The position numbers and the translations under genes were made by a program. From JBBRMW01 sp038239365 (GTDB taxonomy: Bacteria > Chloroflexota > Anaerolineae > Aggregatilineales > UBA2796), in contig JBBSEU010000051.1 in the NCBI GenBank assembly GCA_038239365.1, forward strand, positions 1-23,935: a stretch of DNA of 23,935 bases, written 5' to 3'. This document shows, one piece after another, positions 1-7,161 of the stretch (positions are counted from its first letter, which is position 1; every line of letters begins with the position of its first letter). A model generated the notes under the pieces. That model made no database searches, was not told the origin of the DNA, and saw nothing but the letters and a program-made list of their open reading frames with translations.

Positions 1-140
1 AGCGCGCGCTGCCGTGCTTCTTTGCGACCGATGTCGAGATGGACTTGCGCGATTGCGGCACACCATTCGTTCGCACTTGCCGAACAAGAGTCGCTCGCTG
101 CAATTTACCCGACGTTTCTGTAAATTGGAGGCCATTTTGA
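1..140 (+). other. Possible 3' tail of an upstream gene (reading frame unresolved)
   Basis: Two plus-strand frames stay open from the window edge. One stops with TAA at 121-123 and its last codons read plausibly (ending LAAIYPTFL). The other stops with TGA at 138-140 and overlaps the chosen TTG start of the next gene as TTGA, a layout typical of translational coupling; its first twenty codons have neighbour-like GC-rich third positions but its end contains rare codons. The open stretch is too short for family recognition. A frameshift near position 60 would join the better-looking half of each frame. Confidence 0.25.
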
Positions 141-820
141 CCCAGCGAAAACGAATAAATCGAGACACCGAGGAAAAAGCAGCCCGTGCCGCGTCACCGG
201 ACGAGCGTCATTCTGAGCAAAATACGGATGCTGCCGCAAGCGATTCTGCTCAGACCCCCGGAACGTCGCGGCAGAATGCTGTTCTCGGGATGCAACAAAC
301 GTTGGGCAACCAATTTGTACGGCGATTCCTGGAGGTCGATCAAAATCGGGTACAGCATTTCAGAATCGGCACGGTTGACGATGTTTTCGATAAAGCGACC
401 AACAGCAGCAACAGTCAGGGTACACAGAGTGCTGGCGGCGGCGCAAGCGGCAAGGCGGAGGATAGTGCTAGTGGCAAGGGCACGCCAGGCAATGCGAGCA
501 GCACGGGCAGTAAAAGTGAAGATTCACAAAGCGCCGGTGGCGGCGCAAGCGACAAGGCAGCGGATAGCTATTATGGCAAGGGCACCCAAAGCAGCATAGG
601 TGGTAAAAGTTCCAGCTCGAAAACTGAGACGATTGTCGACGCGCTCACAAAGGGCTTTTTCAGCCTGCCCGAAATAGTGGGACAGGGCATAGGTAACGTG
701 TCCGGCCCGACGGGAAAGGACGAACAACCGGCCAACGACAAGACGGACAAAAGCAAGAAGAGAGTTGATTACAGCGAATCAACTATTGAAGCTGCCAGGA
801 AAAAAGACGATGAGAAATAA
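137..820 (+). CDS. Repeat-rich protein with an eCIS-type LQRTxGNxxV-like motif
   Basis: About 227 residues from TTG 137, chosen because GGAGG at 127-131 lies five bases upstream and the region before it does not read like the rest. The N-terminus is charged. Residues 50-66 read LGMQQTLGNQFVRRFLE, matching the short LQRTxGNxxVxxLL motif seen near DUF4157 domains and in other proteins linked to extracellular contractile injection systems (eCIS). There follows a Gly/Ser/Ala/Lys/Asp-rich low-complexity region with a 34-residue-period repeat, then a short less biased stretch (ALTKGFFSLPEIVGQGIG) and a Lys/Asp-rich tail. No signal peptide, membrane segment or enzymatic motif is visible, and DUF4157's HExxH-like signature is absent. 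It may be a cargo, adaptor or disordered accessory protein, but its function is unknown. It sits directly before a sugar permease, which does not explain it. Confidence 0.65.
   Translation: MTQRKRINRDTEEKAARAASPDERHSEQNTDAAASDSAQTPGTSRQNAVLGMQQTLGNQFVRRFLEVDQNRVQHFRIGTVDDVFDKATNSSNSQGTQSAGGGASGKAEDSASGKGTPGNASSTGSKSEDSQSAGGGASDKAADSYYGKGTQSSIGGKSSSSKTETIVDALTKGFFSLPEIVGQGIGNVSGPTGKDEQPANDKTDKSKKRVDYSESTIEAARKKDDEK
425..589 (+). repeat. Two 63-bp coding repeats, period 102 bp
   Basis: Inside the motif protein, 425-487 and 527-589 encode near-identical 21-residue blocks, QSAGGGASGKAEDSASGKGTP and a second copy with the same QSAGGGAS start and GKGT end. At DNA level many third positions differ, so the duplication is either old or maintained by selection for composition. 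The blocks lie 102 bp apart (34 codons), and the intervening sequence is also Gly/Ser-rich. Confidence 0.75.
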
Positions 821-840
821 CTGAGTAGAGGACACTGCTG

Positions 841-1689
841 ATGGTTCGTTCGCGCCGTCAAAAATTCACCGAGTTCACATCGACTCATCTGGTACTGGGT
901 TTCTTTGCGCTCCTGTTCATCTTTCCGGTGTTGTATACGCTGATGACTTCGTTCAAATCGCAGATCGAGGTACGTACCAATCCGCCGCTCTTTTTTCCGA
1001 AAGTGTGGGTACTCGATGGCTACGTGCAGGTCTTCAAGAGCGATCTGATTCGCTATAACCTGCCGAACACGTTCATCAATTCGTTTGGATCGTCGGTGCT
1101 GACGGTGCTCCTGGCCGGGTTAGCGGGCTACGCCTTCTCGCGCTACAAGTTCCGGGGCAGCCGCACGCTTCAATTGGTCATTCTGGGTCTGATGATGATC
1201 CCCGGCCTGACCAACCTTGTGCCGCTCTACAAACTGGCAAGCGATTTTGGCCTGCTGCGCGACTATACGCATCAGTTGATGATCGGCATTTACACAGCGG
1301 GCGGTTTGCCGTTCAGCATCTGGATCATCAAATCATTTTTCGACGCGATCCCGCTCGAAATCGAGGAAGCGGCGCTGATCGACGGGTGCAGTCCGTTGCA
1401 GGCATTGTGGTATGTCGTGACGCCGCTGGCCGCGCCGGGGTTGCTGGCCGCGTTCCTGTTGATGTTCGTGGATACCTGGAATGAGTTCTTGGCGGCGGCG
1501 CTGCTGCTCAACAGCAACAAAGTGCAAACGGCGACTGTCGGGCTGTATACCTTTCAGTCCTCGTTCGAGATCGCCTATCACGTCTGGATGGCTGCCTGCA
1601 TCATTATCATGCTGCCCGTCGTGATCCTGTTTTTGGCGCTGCGCCGAACGTTTTTCGAGGCGATGTTGCAAGGGGCGCTCAAGGGCTAA
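841..1689 (+). CDS. Carbohydrate ABC transporter permease (MalG/UgpE type)
   Basis: This 282-residue inner-membrane permease would form half of the channel of a CUT1-type sugar or oligosaccharide importer. Hydrophobic segments are visible at about residues 16-37, 80-100, 110-130, 145-165, 198-218 and 250-272. The cytoplasmic EAA loop that contacts the ATPase is clear at about 173-200 (EIEEAALIDGCSPLQ), and the family's WNEF motif is at 213-216. Length is normal for MalG-like proteins. The ATG at 841 has AGAGGA about eight bases upstream. The partner permease, binding protein and ATPase are not in view: the gene upstream is unrelated and the gene downstream is convergent. The substrate cannot be told from the sequence. 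Confidence 0.93.
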   Translation: MVRSRRQKFTEFTSTHLVLGFFALLFIFPVLYTLMTSFKSQIEVRTNPPLFFPKVWVLDGYVQVFKSDLIRYNLPNTFINSFGSSVLTVLLAGLAGYAFSRYKFRGSRTLQLVILGLMMIPGLTNLVPLYKLASDFGLLRDYTHQLMIGIYTAGGLPFSIWIIKSFFDAIPLEIEEAALIDGCSPLQALWYVVTPLAAPGLLAAFLLMFVDTWNEFLAAALLLNSNKVQTATVGLYTFQSSFEIAYHVWMAACIIIMLPVVILFLALRRTFFEAMLQGALKG

Positions 1690-1714
1690 TGCTTATTTGT
1701 GATTGCATCGGTTT

Positions 1715-3112
1715 TCAGAGCAATTCCGCATACAATGGCGTAGCAGCACGGTGCGCGATACGTATTCGCGGCGATGATGCAAAGCCAAGCGTAATGCCGA
1801 ACGTTGATTTAATCACTTCGGACTCATCGGCGAGCGTGAACGTGAAACGCTGCATGAGAGTTGCCAAAACCAATTGCATTTCGAGCAGCGCGAAGCCATT
1901 TCCAATGCAGATACGCGGCCCCGCCCCAAAGGGCATGTACACGCCTTTGGGCAACGAGCGTTCAAAATCGCCCACGAAACGTTCCGGGCGGAATTCAAGC
2001 GGATCATCGAAATAGCGTGGGTCGCGTTGAATTTGGGCGATTACCAGCGTGAGAAGATCGTTTTTGCCGACGGTTTTCCCGCCAAGCGGCATCGGTTGGT
2101 GGCTCTGCCGACTGATGAACAGCGTTGGCGGATAGAGGCGCAGCGTCTCTTTGATCACCTGAGTCACGGTTGGCAGCATCGGCAAATCGGCTAGTGTTGG
2201 GGCGCGGACAGCCAACACGCTATCCAGTTCTGCCTGTAACCGAGTTGTGATTTCAGGATGGCGGGAAAGTTCGATCAGTGCCCAGGTAAGGGTTATGGCG
2301 CTTGTCTCATGCCCGGCGATGAACATAGTCATCAGTTCATCCCGAATCTGGGCGTCGGACATGCTCTCGCCCGTGTCTTCGTCCTTCGCAGCCATGAACA
2401 TCGAGAGCAGATCGCCTTTGTCGGCGGGGCGGATGCGATGCTCAGCAATCAGGCGGTAGATCGTCTGGTTGATGTTCATAACAGCGGCGTGCTTTTTTCG
2501 GTTAATTTCGGTGGGCAACCAGGCGGGCATGAAGGTTTGCACGATGGACGTGACCTGCTGAGCGGACGCTGATCCCAACGCCGCCATCGCCGCGCCAATT
2601 CGTTCGGTTTCGCCGGAAATATCGGTCTTAAAAAGCGCGTTCACCACAATTGAAAGCGTCAGGGCGTGCATGGCCGCGTCCAGATCGATCACACTCTCGT
2701 GCTTCCAGTTAGTGATGAAGGACTGTGTTTGCGCCACCATTTGCTCGGCATAGGCGTTGATGCGGACGTGGTGAAAGGCGGGTTGTGCTAGTTTGCGCTG
2801 CCGCTTCCAAAAGTCGCCTTCACTGAAAAATAAGCCGTTGCCGAATGATTCGCGGAACAGGCGTTTACCCAACTCTGGTTTTTTGAAGCGTTCGGGATGT
2901 GTTACCAGAATTTCATAGGCAAGTTCCGGTGTGAAGATCATCCACTGGTTGAGAATCCCCGGTATCACTGCAATCTGTACTAAATCGCCATAATCGCGTT
3001 GTAAGTCGCTGAGCAAATTGAAGCCATCAGTTGCGAAGCGTTTGCCCAATTCGTTGACGCGAATCGAGGCTTTGCGCGCAACGAGTGGTGATGCGGCGGG
3101 TTGTGCAACCAT
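1715..3112 (-). CDS. Cytochrome P450
   Basis: A 465-residue soluble haem-thiolate monooxygenase. The signature elements are in order: helix-C WKRQR at 102-106, I-helix oxygen-binding AGHETS at 266-271, the ExxR pair at 322-325 (ETLR), PERF at 376-379, and the haem loop FGAGPRICIG at 395-404 with Cys402 as the axial ligand. There is no N-terminal membrane anchor, as expected for a bacterial class I or free-standing P450. The I-helix and haem loop resemble the CYP102/CYP110-like fatty-acid or alkane hydroxylase group, but the substrate is not readable. No ferredoxin, ferredoxin reductase or reductase fusion is present, so electrons must come from elsewhere. It begins 39 bases after the phosphoribosyltransferase gene ends on the same strand and is probably co-transcribed with it. 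It is convergent with the ABC permease gene, with a 25-base gap. Confidence 0.95.
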   Translation of the reverse strand: MVAQPAASPLVARKASIRVNELGKRFATDGFNLLSDLQRDYGDLVQIAVIPGILNQWMIFTPELAYEILVTHPERFKKPELGKRLFRESFGNGLFFSEGDFWKRQRKLAQPAFHHVRINAYAEQMVAQTQSFITNWKHESVIDLDAAMHALTLSIVVNALFKTDISGETERIGAAMAALGSASAQQVTSIVQTFMPAWLPTEINRKKHAAVMNINQTIYRLIAEHRIRPADKGDLLSMFMAAKDEDTGESMSDAQIRDELMTMFIAGHETSAITLTWALIELSRHPEITTRLQAELDSVLAVRAPTLADLPMLPTVTQVIKETLRLYPPTLFISRQSHQPMPLGGKTVGKNDLLTLVIAQIQRDPRYFDDPLEFRPERFVGDFERSLPKGVYMPFGAGPRICIGNGFALLEMQLVLATLMQRFTFTLADESEVIKSTFGITLGFASSPRIRIAHRAATPLYAELL

Positions 3113-3151
3113 ATCAGATTTTCCTCACGATGGCTTATCAAGCCGAAAGGG

Positions 3152-3685
3152 TTAGTTGGATTCGGGTACGCCCAGCGGGATATTTTTTGTGCCGCGATCC
3201 ACTTCCCAGGGATAGACGATGTGCGCGTCGGTGACAGCGCCATAAAAATCCGGTTCGGCACGCGAAAAGAGTGACCGATACGGGTTAAAGTGAAAGACGC
3301 AGGTGAACGGGATCGCGCCTGCCGATTGACAGCGATTTTTGACGGCGGTGCTGGTGCGGCCACTGCCCCACACATCGTCGATGATCAAAGTGCGGCGACG
3401 GCTGATCAGCCCATCGTCGGGGAACTGCAAAAAGGACGGCCAAGCAGCAAGCTGCGCCGAACCGCCCAGTTGTTCGCGCGGGAAGTCCACCGCCGCGATC
3501 AGTACGTAACTGATGCCCAGAATTTCGCTCAGCAACCCGCCTGGCACCAATCCGCCGCGTGTCACCATCATCAGCGCATCGAAGCTGCCCGCCGCGCGTA
3601 ACTGCGGCACCAGCACATCGACCAGCCGATCTACATCATCCCAGGAAAGCATTTCGTGGCGGAGCGGGCCGCGCGGAATAGCCAT
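3152..3685 (-). CDS. Type I phosphoribosyltransferase (hypoxanthine/xanthine-PRT-like)
   Basis: A 177-residue cytosolic PRPP-dependent transferase of PF00156. The N-terminal RGGLVPG at 43-49 and the PRPP-binding loop LIIDDVWGSGRT at 100-111 (acidic pair DD103-104) define the fold. The C-terminal stretch PDFYGAVTDAHIVYPWE resembles the nucleobase-side element of archaeal and bacterial hypoxanthine/xanthine PRT-like proteins, so purine salvage is the most likely role; a regulatory PRT-like protein is an alternative. The ATG has a GAGGT Shine-Dalgarno about eight bases upstream. A TTGCGA-17-TATAAT promoter lies about 70 bases before the start, and the P450 gene follows after 39 bases, suggesting a two-gene unit. 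Confidence 0.88.
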   Translation of the reverse strand: MAIPRGPLRHEMLSWDDVDRLVDVLVPQLRAAGSFDALMMVTRGGLVPGGLLSEILGISYVLIAAVDFPREQLGGSAQLAAWPSFLQFPDDGLISRRRTLIIDDVWGSGRTSTAVKNRCQSAGAIPFTCVFHFNPYRSLFSRAEPDFYGAVTDAHIVYPWEVDRGTKNIPLGVPESN

Positions 3686-3751
3686 GCGTTAACCTCATTG
3701 AAGCTAGAATTCGTTCGATCTCGAAGCATACAGTATGTGGAAAACGTGGTC

Positions 3752-3780
3752 ATTATAGGGTAATTCGCGGCATGTCGCAA
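3752..3780 (-). promoter_or_regulatory. Sigma70-like promoter for the PRT/P450 operon
   Basis: On the minus strand, TTGCGA (3780-3775) and a perfect TATAAT (3757-3752) are separated by exactly 17 bases. Transcription would begin near 3745 and give a leader of about 60 bases before the ATG at 3685. This is the only good promoter seen in the gap. Confidence 0.6.
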
Positions 3781-3828
3781 CCAGATCAGCCCTCAAATTC
3801 AGAATCAGTCCACTAAAAGTGAAGGACT

Positions 3829-3858
3829 TACACCTGCAAAGCAGGTGATGCAGGTGTA
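3829..3858. repeat. Nested inverted repeat upstream of the PRT promoter
   Basis: TACACCTGCA at 3829-3838 is a perfect inverted match to TGCAGGTGTA at 3849-3858, with a 10-base loop. The left arm can alternatively pair with GCAGGTG at 3841-3847, leaving a 3-base loop (CACCTGC-AAA-GCAGGTG). The two right-hand copies are a tandem GCAGGTG repeat with 9-base spacing. It lies about 50 bases upstream of the PRT -35 box and 75 bases past the zinc-ribbon gene's stop, with no T-run on either side, so it looks more like an operator or a protein-binding site than a terminator. Confidence 0.6.
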
Positions 3859-3932
3859 TGAAGACAGCTAACAGACCAAAAATCAACGAAATAAAATCTG
3901 TGTCCCTACATTCCGTTTTATGTGGTGATGCG

Positions 3933-4403
3933 TCAGTGCCACTGCCCTGCCGTCTCGATTAGCAGCTTTCCTTCAGTACAGCGCGGGCAAGGCAGCCAGG
4001 CGTCCTGAGCATCCAGCTGATCGGGCGTGATCTCATCAAAAACGGTCATGTCCGAACTGCCGCACACGGTACACAAACTGACCTCACCGGGCACATTGCC
4101 ATCGAACGTATCCAATGCCTCACGGAAAAGGGGCAGCAGATCGCGCGCGGTGCTATCACCAATCACCGCATCGGCTTCCATCTGCACAATATCGTGCCGG
4201 GCGTCTGTCAAAGCCGCGTTTGTCTGTGCGTCGTTGTTGGCAACCAGCACCGAAACCAGATTGTGACAGTTGCCGCAAATGGCAAGCGAATAATGATTCC
4301 GCAAAAAGAAGGTGCTGATGCCGCTGTGCCCATGATGCAGTTCGCCCTCAATAAAATAATTGCAGACCGGGCAACTATGCACAAATAATAAACGTCCCAT
4401 CAA
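3933..4403 (-). CDS. Paired zinc-ribbon protein of unknown function
   Basis: A 156-residue protein with four CxxC pairs: Cys11/14 (CPVC), Cys43/46 (CGNC), Cys111/114 (CTVC) and Cys139/142 (CPRC). The first two and last two probably form two zinc ribbons, separated by an acidic helical linker (about residues 55-100). The N-terminal CPVC arrangement recalls CpXC-domain proteins, but full family membership is not certain. No signal peptide or membrane segment is seen. The start ATG at 4403 has AAGGGA about nine bases upstream; a second ATG follows immediately. It is divergent from the GH1 gene and probably transcribed on its own, since about 250 bases separate it from the PRT gene. The function is not recognised. 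Confidence 0.8.
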   Translation of the reverse strand: MMGRLLFVHSCPVCNYFIEGELHHGHSGISTFFLRNHYSLAICGNCHNLVSVLVANNDAQTNAALTDARHDIVQMEADAVIGDSTARDLLPLFREALDTFDGNVPGEVSLCTVCGSSDMTVFDEITPDQLDAQDAWLPCPRCTEGKLLIETAGQWH

Positions 4404-4471
4404 GTATTATCCCTTTTCTATTCAACATTTTCACACTCAATAGTACAACGGAATTGATCGCCATTCCAAAA

Positions 4472-4500
4472 TAGACAGCCGCCGCGAAATTATCTACAAT
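4472..4500 (+). promoter_or_regulatory. Sigma70-like promoter for the GH1/propeller/tadA unit
   Basis: TAGACA (4472-4477) and TACAAT (4495-4500) are spaced by 17 bases; each box differs from consensus at one position. The predicted start near 4507 leaves a leader of about 30 bases that contains the AAGG ribosome-binding site at 4527-4530 before the ATG at 4538. Confidence 0.6.
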
Positions 4501-4537
4501 ACGCATAGTCCGATTTGCGCTCAGGCAAGGATGCACG

Positions 4538-5959
4538 ATGCCAGTTCAGTCGATTCAACAGTTTCCGCGCGGTTTTCTGTGGGGAACAGCCACCGCCGCT
4601 CATCAGGTCGAAGGCGATAACGTCAACGACTGGTCACGCTGGGAAGCGGGTAAGGGTCACGTTTACGCGGATCGGCCTTCGGGGCGTGCCTGCGAATGGT
4701 GGGCAGGCCGCTACGAGGAAGACTTTGATCGGGCGGCGGCCATGCACAACAACGCCCTGCGCCTATCCATCGAGTGGAGCCGCATCGAGCCGCAAATGGA
4801 TCAGTGGGACGACGCGGCGCTTGATCAATACCGCCAGATGCTCAAGGCGCTCCATGAACGCGGCATTGAGCCAATGGTCACGCTGCATCACTTCACCAAT
4901 CCGTTGTGGCTGGCTGACCAGGGTGAATGGCGCGTCGAGAGTGTGATCGGGCGTTTTGCGAAGTATGTTTCGCACGTCGTCGAAAAACTCAAGGATTTAT
5001 GCACGATCTGGTGTACGATCAATGAACCAATGGTCTATGCCACGCAAGGCTATTCGTTTGGCGCGTGGCCGCCCGGTAGTCATAGTCGTAATGGCGTCAC
5101 ACAGGTTTCGATCAACCTGCTCAAAGCGCACGCCGCCGCTTACCATGCGATCAAAAGTATTCAGCCCGAAGCACAGGTCGGCTATACAACCCATCATCTT
5201 GGCCTTGAACCTGCCGCCCCCGCCCTGATCAACCGTTATGCAGTACGTTTGGTTGAGAACTACTTCAATCGAGCGTTTGTACTGGCCTTGCGCGACGGTG
5301 AACTGCGAATAGCGGGTAGCAGACCGATCCCCATTCCGCAAGCCAAAGGCGCGCTGGATTGGATCGGCGTTCAGTATTATCAGGTGTTTCGCGTTGGCTT
5401 CGATTTGCGAACGCCGTCTTCATTTTTTCTGCGACAATCCAAGCCTACTAATCGACTGGTCGGGCCGGGGCCATGGGGCGGCATTTACCCGGAAGCCCTG
5501 TTTGATCATCTCAAATGGTTCGATAAAACGCTGCACAAGCCGATCTATATCACCGAATGCGGCGTGCCCGATCCTGATGATACGATCCGGCCTGGCTATC
5601 TGATCAAGTCGGTGCGGGCGGCGTGGCGTGCCGTCAATTTCAATTTTCCAGTGCGCGGCTTCTTTTTCTGGACGCTGCTTGATAATTTCGAGTGGGATAA
5701 AGGTTATGATCCGCGCTTTAGCTTCGGCCTATACAAAACTGATTTCGGGACGCAAGAGCGCATAGCGCGTCGCAGCGCACAGTTGTATAGTGCGATTTGT
5801 GTGCAAAATGGACTATCAGCGGAAATGGTTGCCAAGTATGCGCCCGAACTGCTCATGGAATTGTATCCCGGCGAAAGCGGCGTGGATAATGTCACGTTGA
5901 AGCTACCGCCCATGCTTGGGACTCCCGCGCTTTCCGATAAACGATCCAGCAAGACTTGA
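4538..5959 (+). CDS. Glycoside hydrolase family 1 (beta-glucosidase-like)
   Basis: A 473-residue cytosolic retaining beta-glycosidase with the usual GH1 length and motif order. The N-terminal FLWGTATAAHQVEG (13-26) forms the glycone subsite; the acid/base is Glu163 in NEP (162-164); the nucleophile is Glu340 in ITECG; and FFFWTLLDNFEW at 375-386 is the family signature. No signal peptide is present. The residue after the nucleophile is Cys instead of the usual Asn (ENG becomes ECG), which is uncommon. Natural substrates probably include short beta-glucosides imported as oligosaccharides. It is the first gene after the 4472-4500 promoter, and the next gene begins 11 bases after its stop. Confidence 0.94.
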   Translation: MPVQSIQQFPRGFLWGTATAAHQVEGDNVNDWSRWEAGKGHVYADRPSGRACEWWAGRYEEDFDRAAAMHNNALRLSIEWSRIEPQMDQWDDAALDQYRQMLKALHERGIEPMVTLHHFTNPLWLADQGEWRVESVIGRFAKYVSHVVEKLKDLCTIWCTINEPMVYATQGYSFGAWPPGSHSRNGVTQVSINLLKAHAAAYHAIKSIQPEAQVGYTTHHLGLEPAAPALINRYAVRLVENYFNRAFVLALRDGELRIAGSRPIPIPQAKGALDWIGVQYYQVFRVGFDLRTPSSFFLRQSKPTNRLVGPGPWGGIYPEALFDHLKWFDKTLHKPIYITECGVPDPDDTIRPGYLIKSVRAAWRAVNFNFPVRGFFFWTLLDNFEWDKGYDPRFSFGLYKTDFGTQERIARRSAQLYSAICVQNGLSAEMVAKYAPELLMELYPGESGVDNVTLKLPPMLGTPALSDKRSSKT

Positions 5960-5970
5960 AAGGCGTTTTT

Positions 5971-7161
5971 ATGCGTAATGTGAAGTTCAAGCTGTTCATC
6001 ACCCTGATTTTCATGTTGACTTTGGTCGGCGGCGTTCAGGCGCAAACTACTCAACAAACTGCCAAACCTGCCCCGCTGATGATCGGCATTGGCAGCCCCG
6101 ACGGTGGGGGTGATGGCGATGTCTATCAGTATTCGGGCGGTCTGGTTCGCCGGACAAACTGGGGACACAATCGCTATCCGGTGGCGTCACTTACTGGAAA
6201 TTGGGTAGCCTATAACTCCGTTGCCGAATTTTATATCAAGCAGGCTGTCAAGAACCCCGATCTTTCAGCCCCAATGAATACTTATATTTTGGAGGTTGCG
6301 ACAGGCAAATCGCGGCGACTGTCGGTTCAACCCGCCAATGCGTCACTGGCTGTTAATGCGGAAGTGTATACTTTGCGTTCCACACCATCCTGGTCGCCGG
6401 ATGGTCGCACACTGGCCTGGACAGAGATCACGATGGATAGGGCGAATGGGATCAATACCGATGGTACGGTTGAGCAGCTTGTCATTTACGATGTGAACAC
6501 CGACGTGCAGCGCGTGATCGTGGACAAACTGCCCGAACATACTACCGTCAACACCAATCCAGTTTTGAGTGAAGTAGCGTGGGGCTATCCGGGGATCGCT
6601 GTCGTGACACATCAACCGGGTGAGGCAGGTAGTGATCTCATTTCCATCTATAGCGAAACGGGTACATTAATTTCGCAAACTGAGCCATTGCCCAGCTTCG
6701 GATCGAGTCAGGTGGTCTGGATCACAGATGACGGCGTGGATTTCCTGGCCCCCATCACCGGAGAGTTTATGATCGATCCGGCTAGCGGGGAACAGGTTGC
6801 ATTGGACGGCACGCCCGAAGTCTATAACCCAAACTACCCGGACGGCGTTAGCATGTTCTTTGGCGATAAAACCGTTGGCGAAGGCAACCCGGTCTGGCTA
6901 TTGGCGATCAATGGTATCCCTAAAGTGGAACTGGCCGCATCAGGGCGCTACTACAATGAGTCGGGTATCGCCATTTCGGAAGATGGCAAGCAGGTAGCCT
7001 ATATCATTTATCCAGGTCAAGGCACGGCGGGCGGTGTATACCTGTATAGTAACGGACGTTCTCAACAAATTCTTAGCTCAAAAAGTTATAATGCCACCGG
7101 GTTAGCCTGGGGGCCAATTGCGTGGCGGGTGCGGCACACCGAGGACACGCCCGAACCGTGA
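5971..7161 (+). CDS. Secreted PD40/TolB-like beta-propeller protein
   Basis: A 396-residue protein from ATG 5971, chosen because AAAGG lies seven bases upstream and an N-terminal signal peptide starts right there; a longer in-frame start (TTG 5956) overlaps the GH1 stop and adds nothing useful. The signal peptide (residues 1-24) has a basic N-region, a hydrophobic core and a VQA-Q cleavage site. The mature protein is made of repeated strands with WSPDG-type PD40 turns (clear at about 141-145) and many GTNTY-like loops, consistent with a WD40-like propeller that binds partners or cell-wall material. No catalytic motif is seen. It is sandwiched between GH1 and tadA, and its stop overlaps the tadA start as GTGA. 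Confidence 0.85.
   Translation: MRNVKFKLFITLIFMLTLVGGVQAQTTQQTAKPAPLMIGIGSPDGGGDGDVYQYSGGLVRRTNWGHNRYPVASLTGNWVAYNSVAEFYIKQAVKNPDLSAPMNTYILEVATGKSRRLSVQPANASLAVNAEVYTLRSTPSWSPDGRTLAWTEITMDRANGINTDGTVEQLVIYDVNTDVQRVIVDKLPEHTTVNTNPVLSEVAWGYPGIAVVTHQPGEAGSDLISIYSETGTLISQTEPLPSFGSSQVVWITDDGVDFLAPITGEFMIDPASGEQVALDGTPEVYNPNYPDGVSMFFGDKTVGEGNPVWLLAINGIPKVELAASGRYYNESGIAISEDGKQVAYIIYPGQGTAGGVYLYSNGRSQQILSSKSYNATGLAWGPIAWRVRHTEDTPEP

Noticed and set aside
186..599. Alternative-frame ORF over the eCIS-motif gene
   Set aside because: Its Ala/Arg-rich product follows from the repeats read out of frame; the motif, the start site and the good reading lie in the other frame.
3704..3886. Minus-strand 60-codon ORF in the PRT upstream gap
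   Set aside because: It covers the PRT promoter and the inverted repeat, has no family signal and no convincing ribosome-binding site.
5956..5970. TTG start at 5956 for the propeller protein
   Set aside because: It overlaps the GH1 stop and puts five residues ahead of a clean signal peptide; ATG 5971 has AAAGG seven bases upstream.
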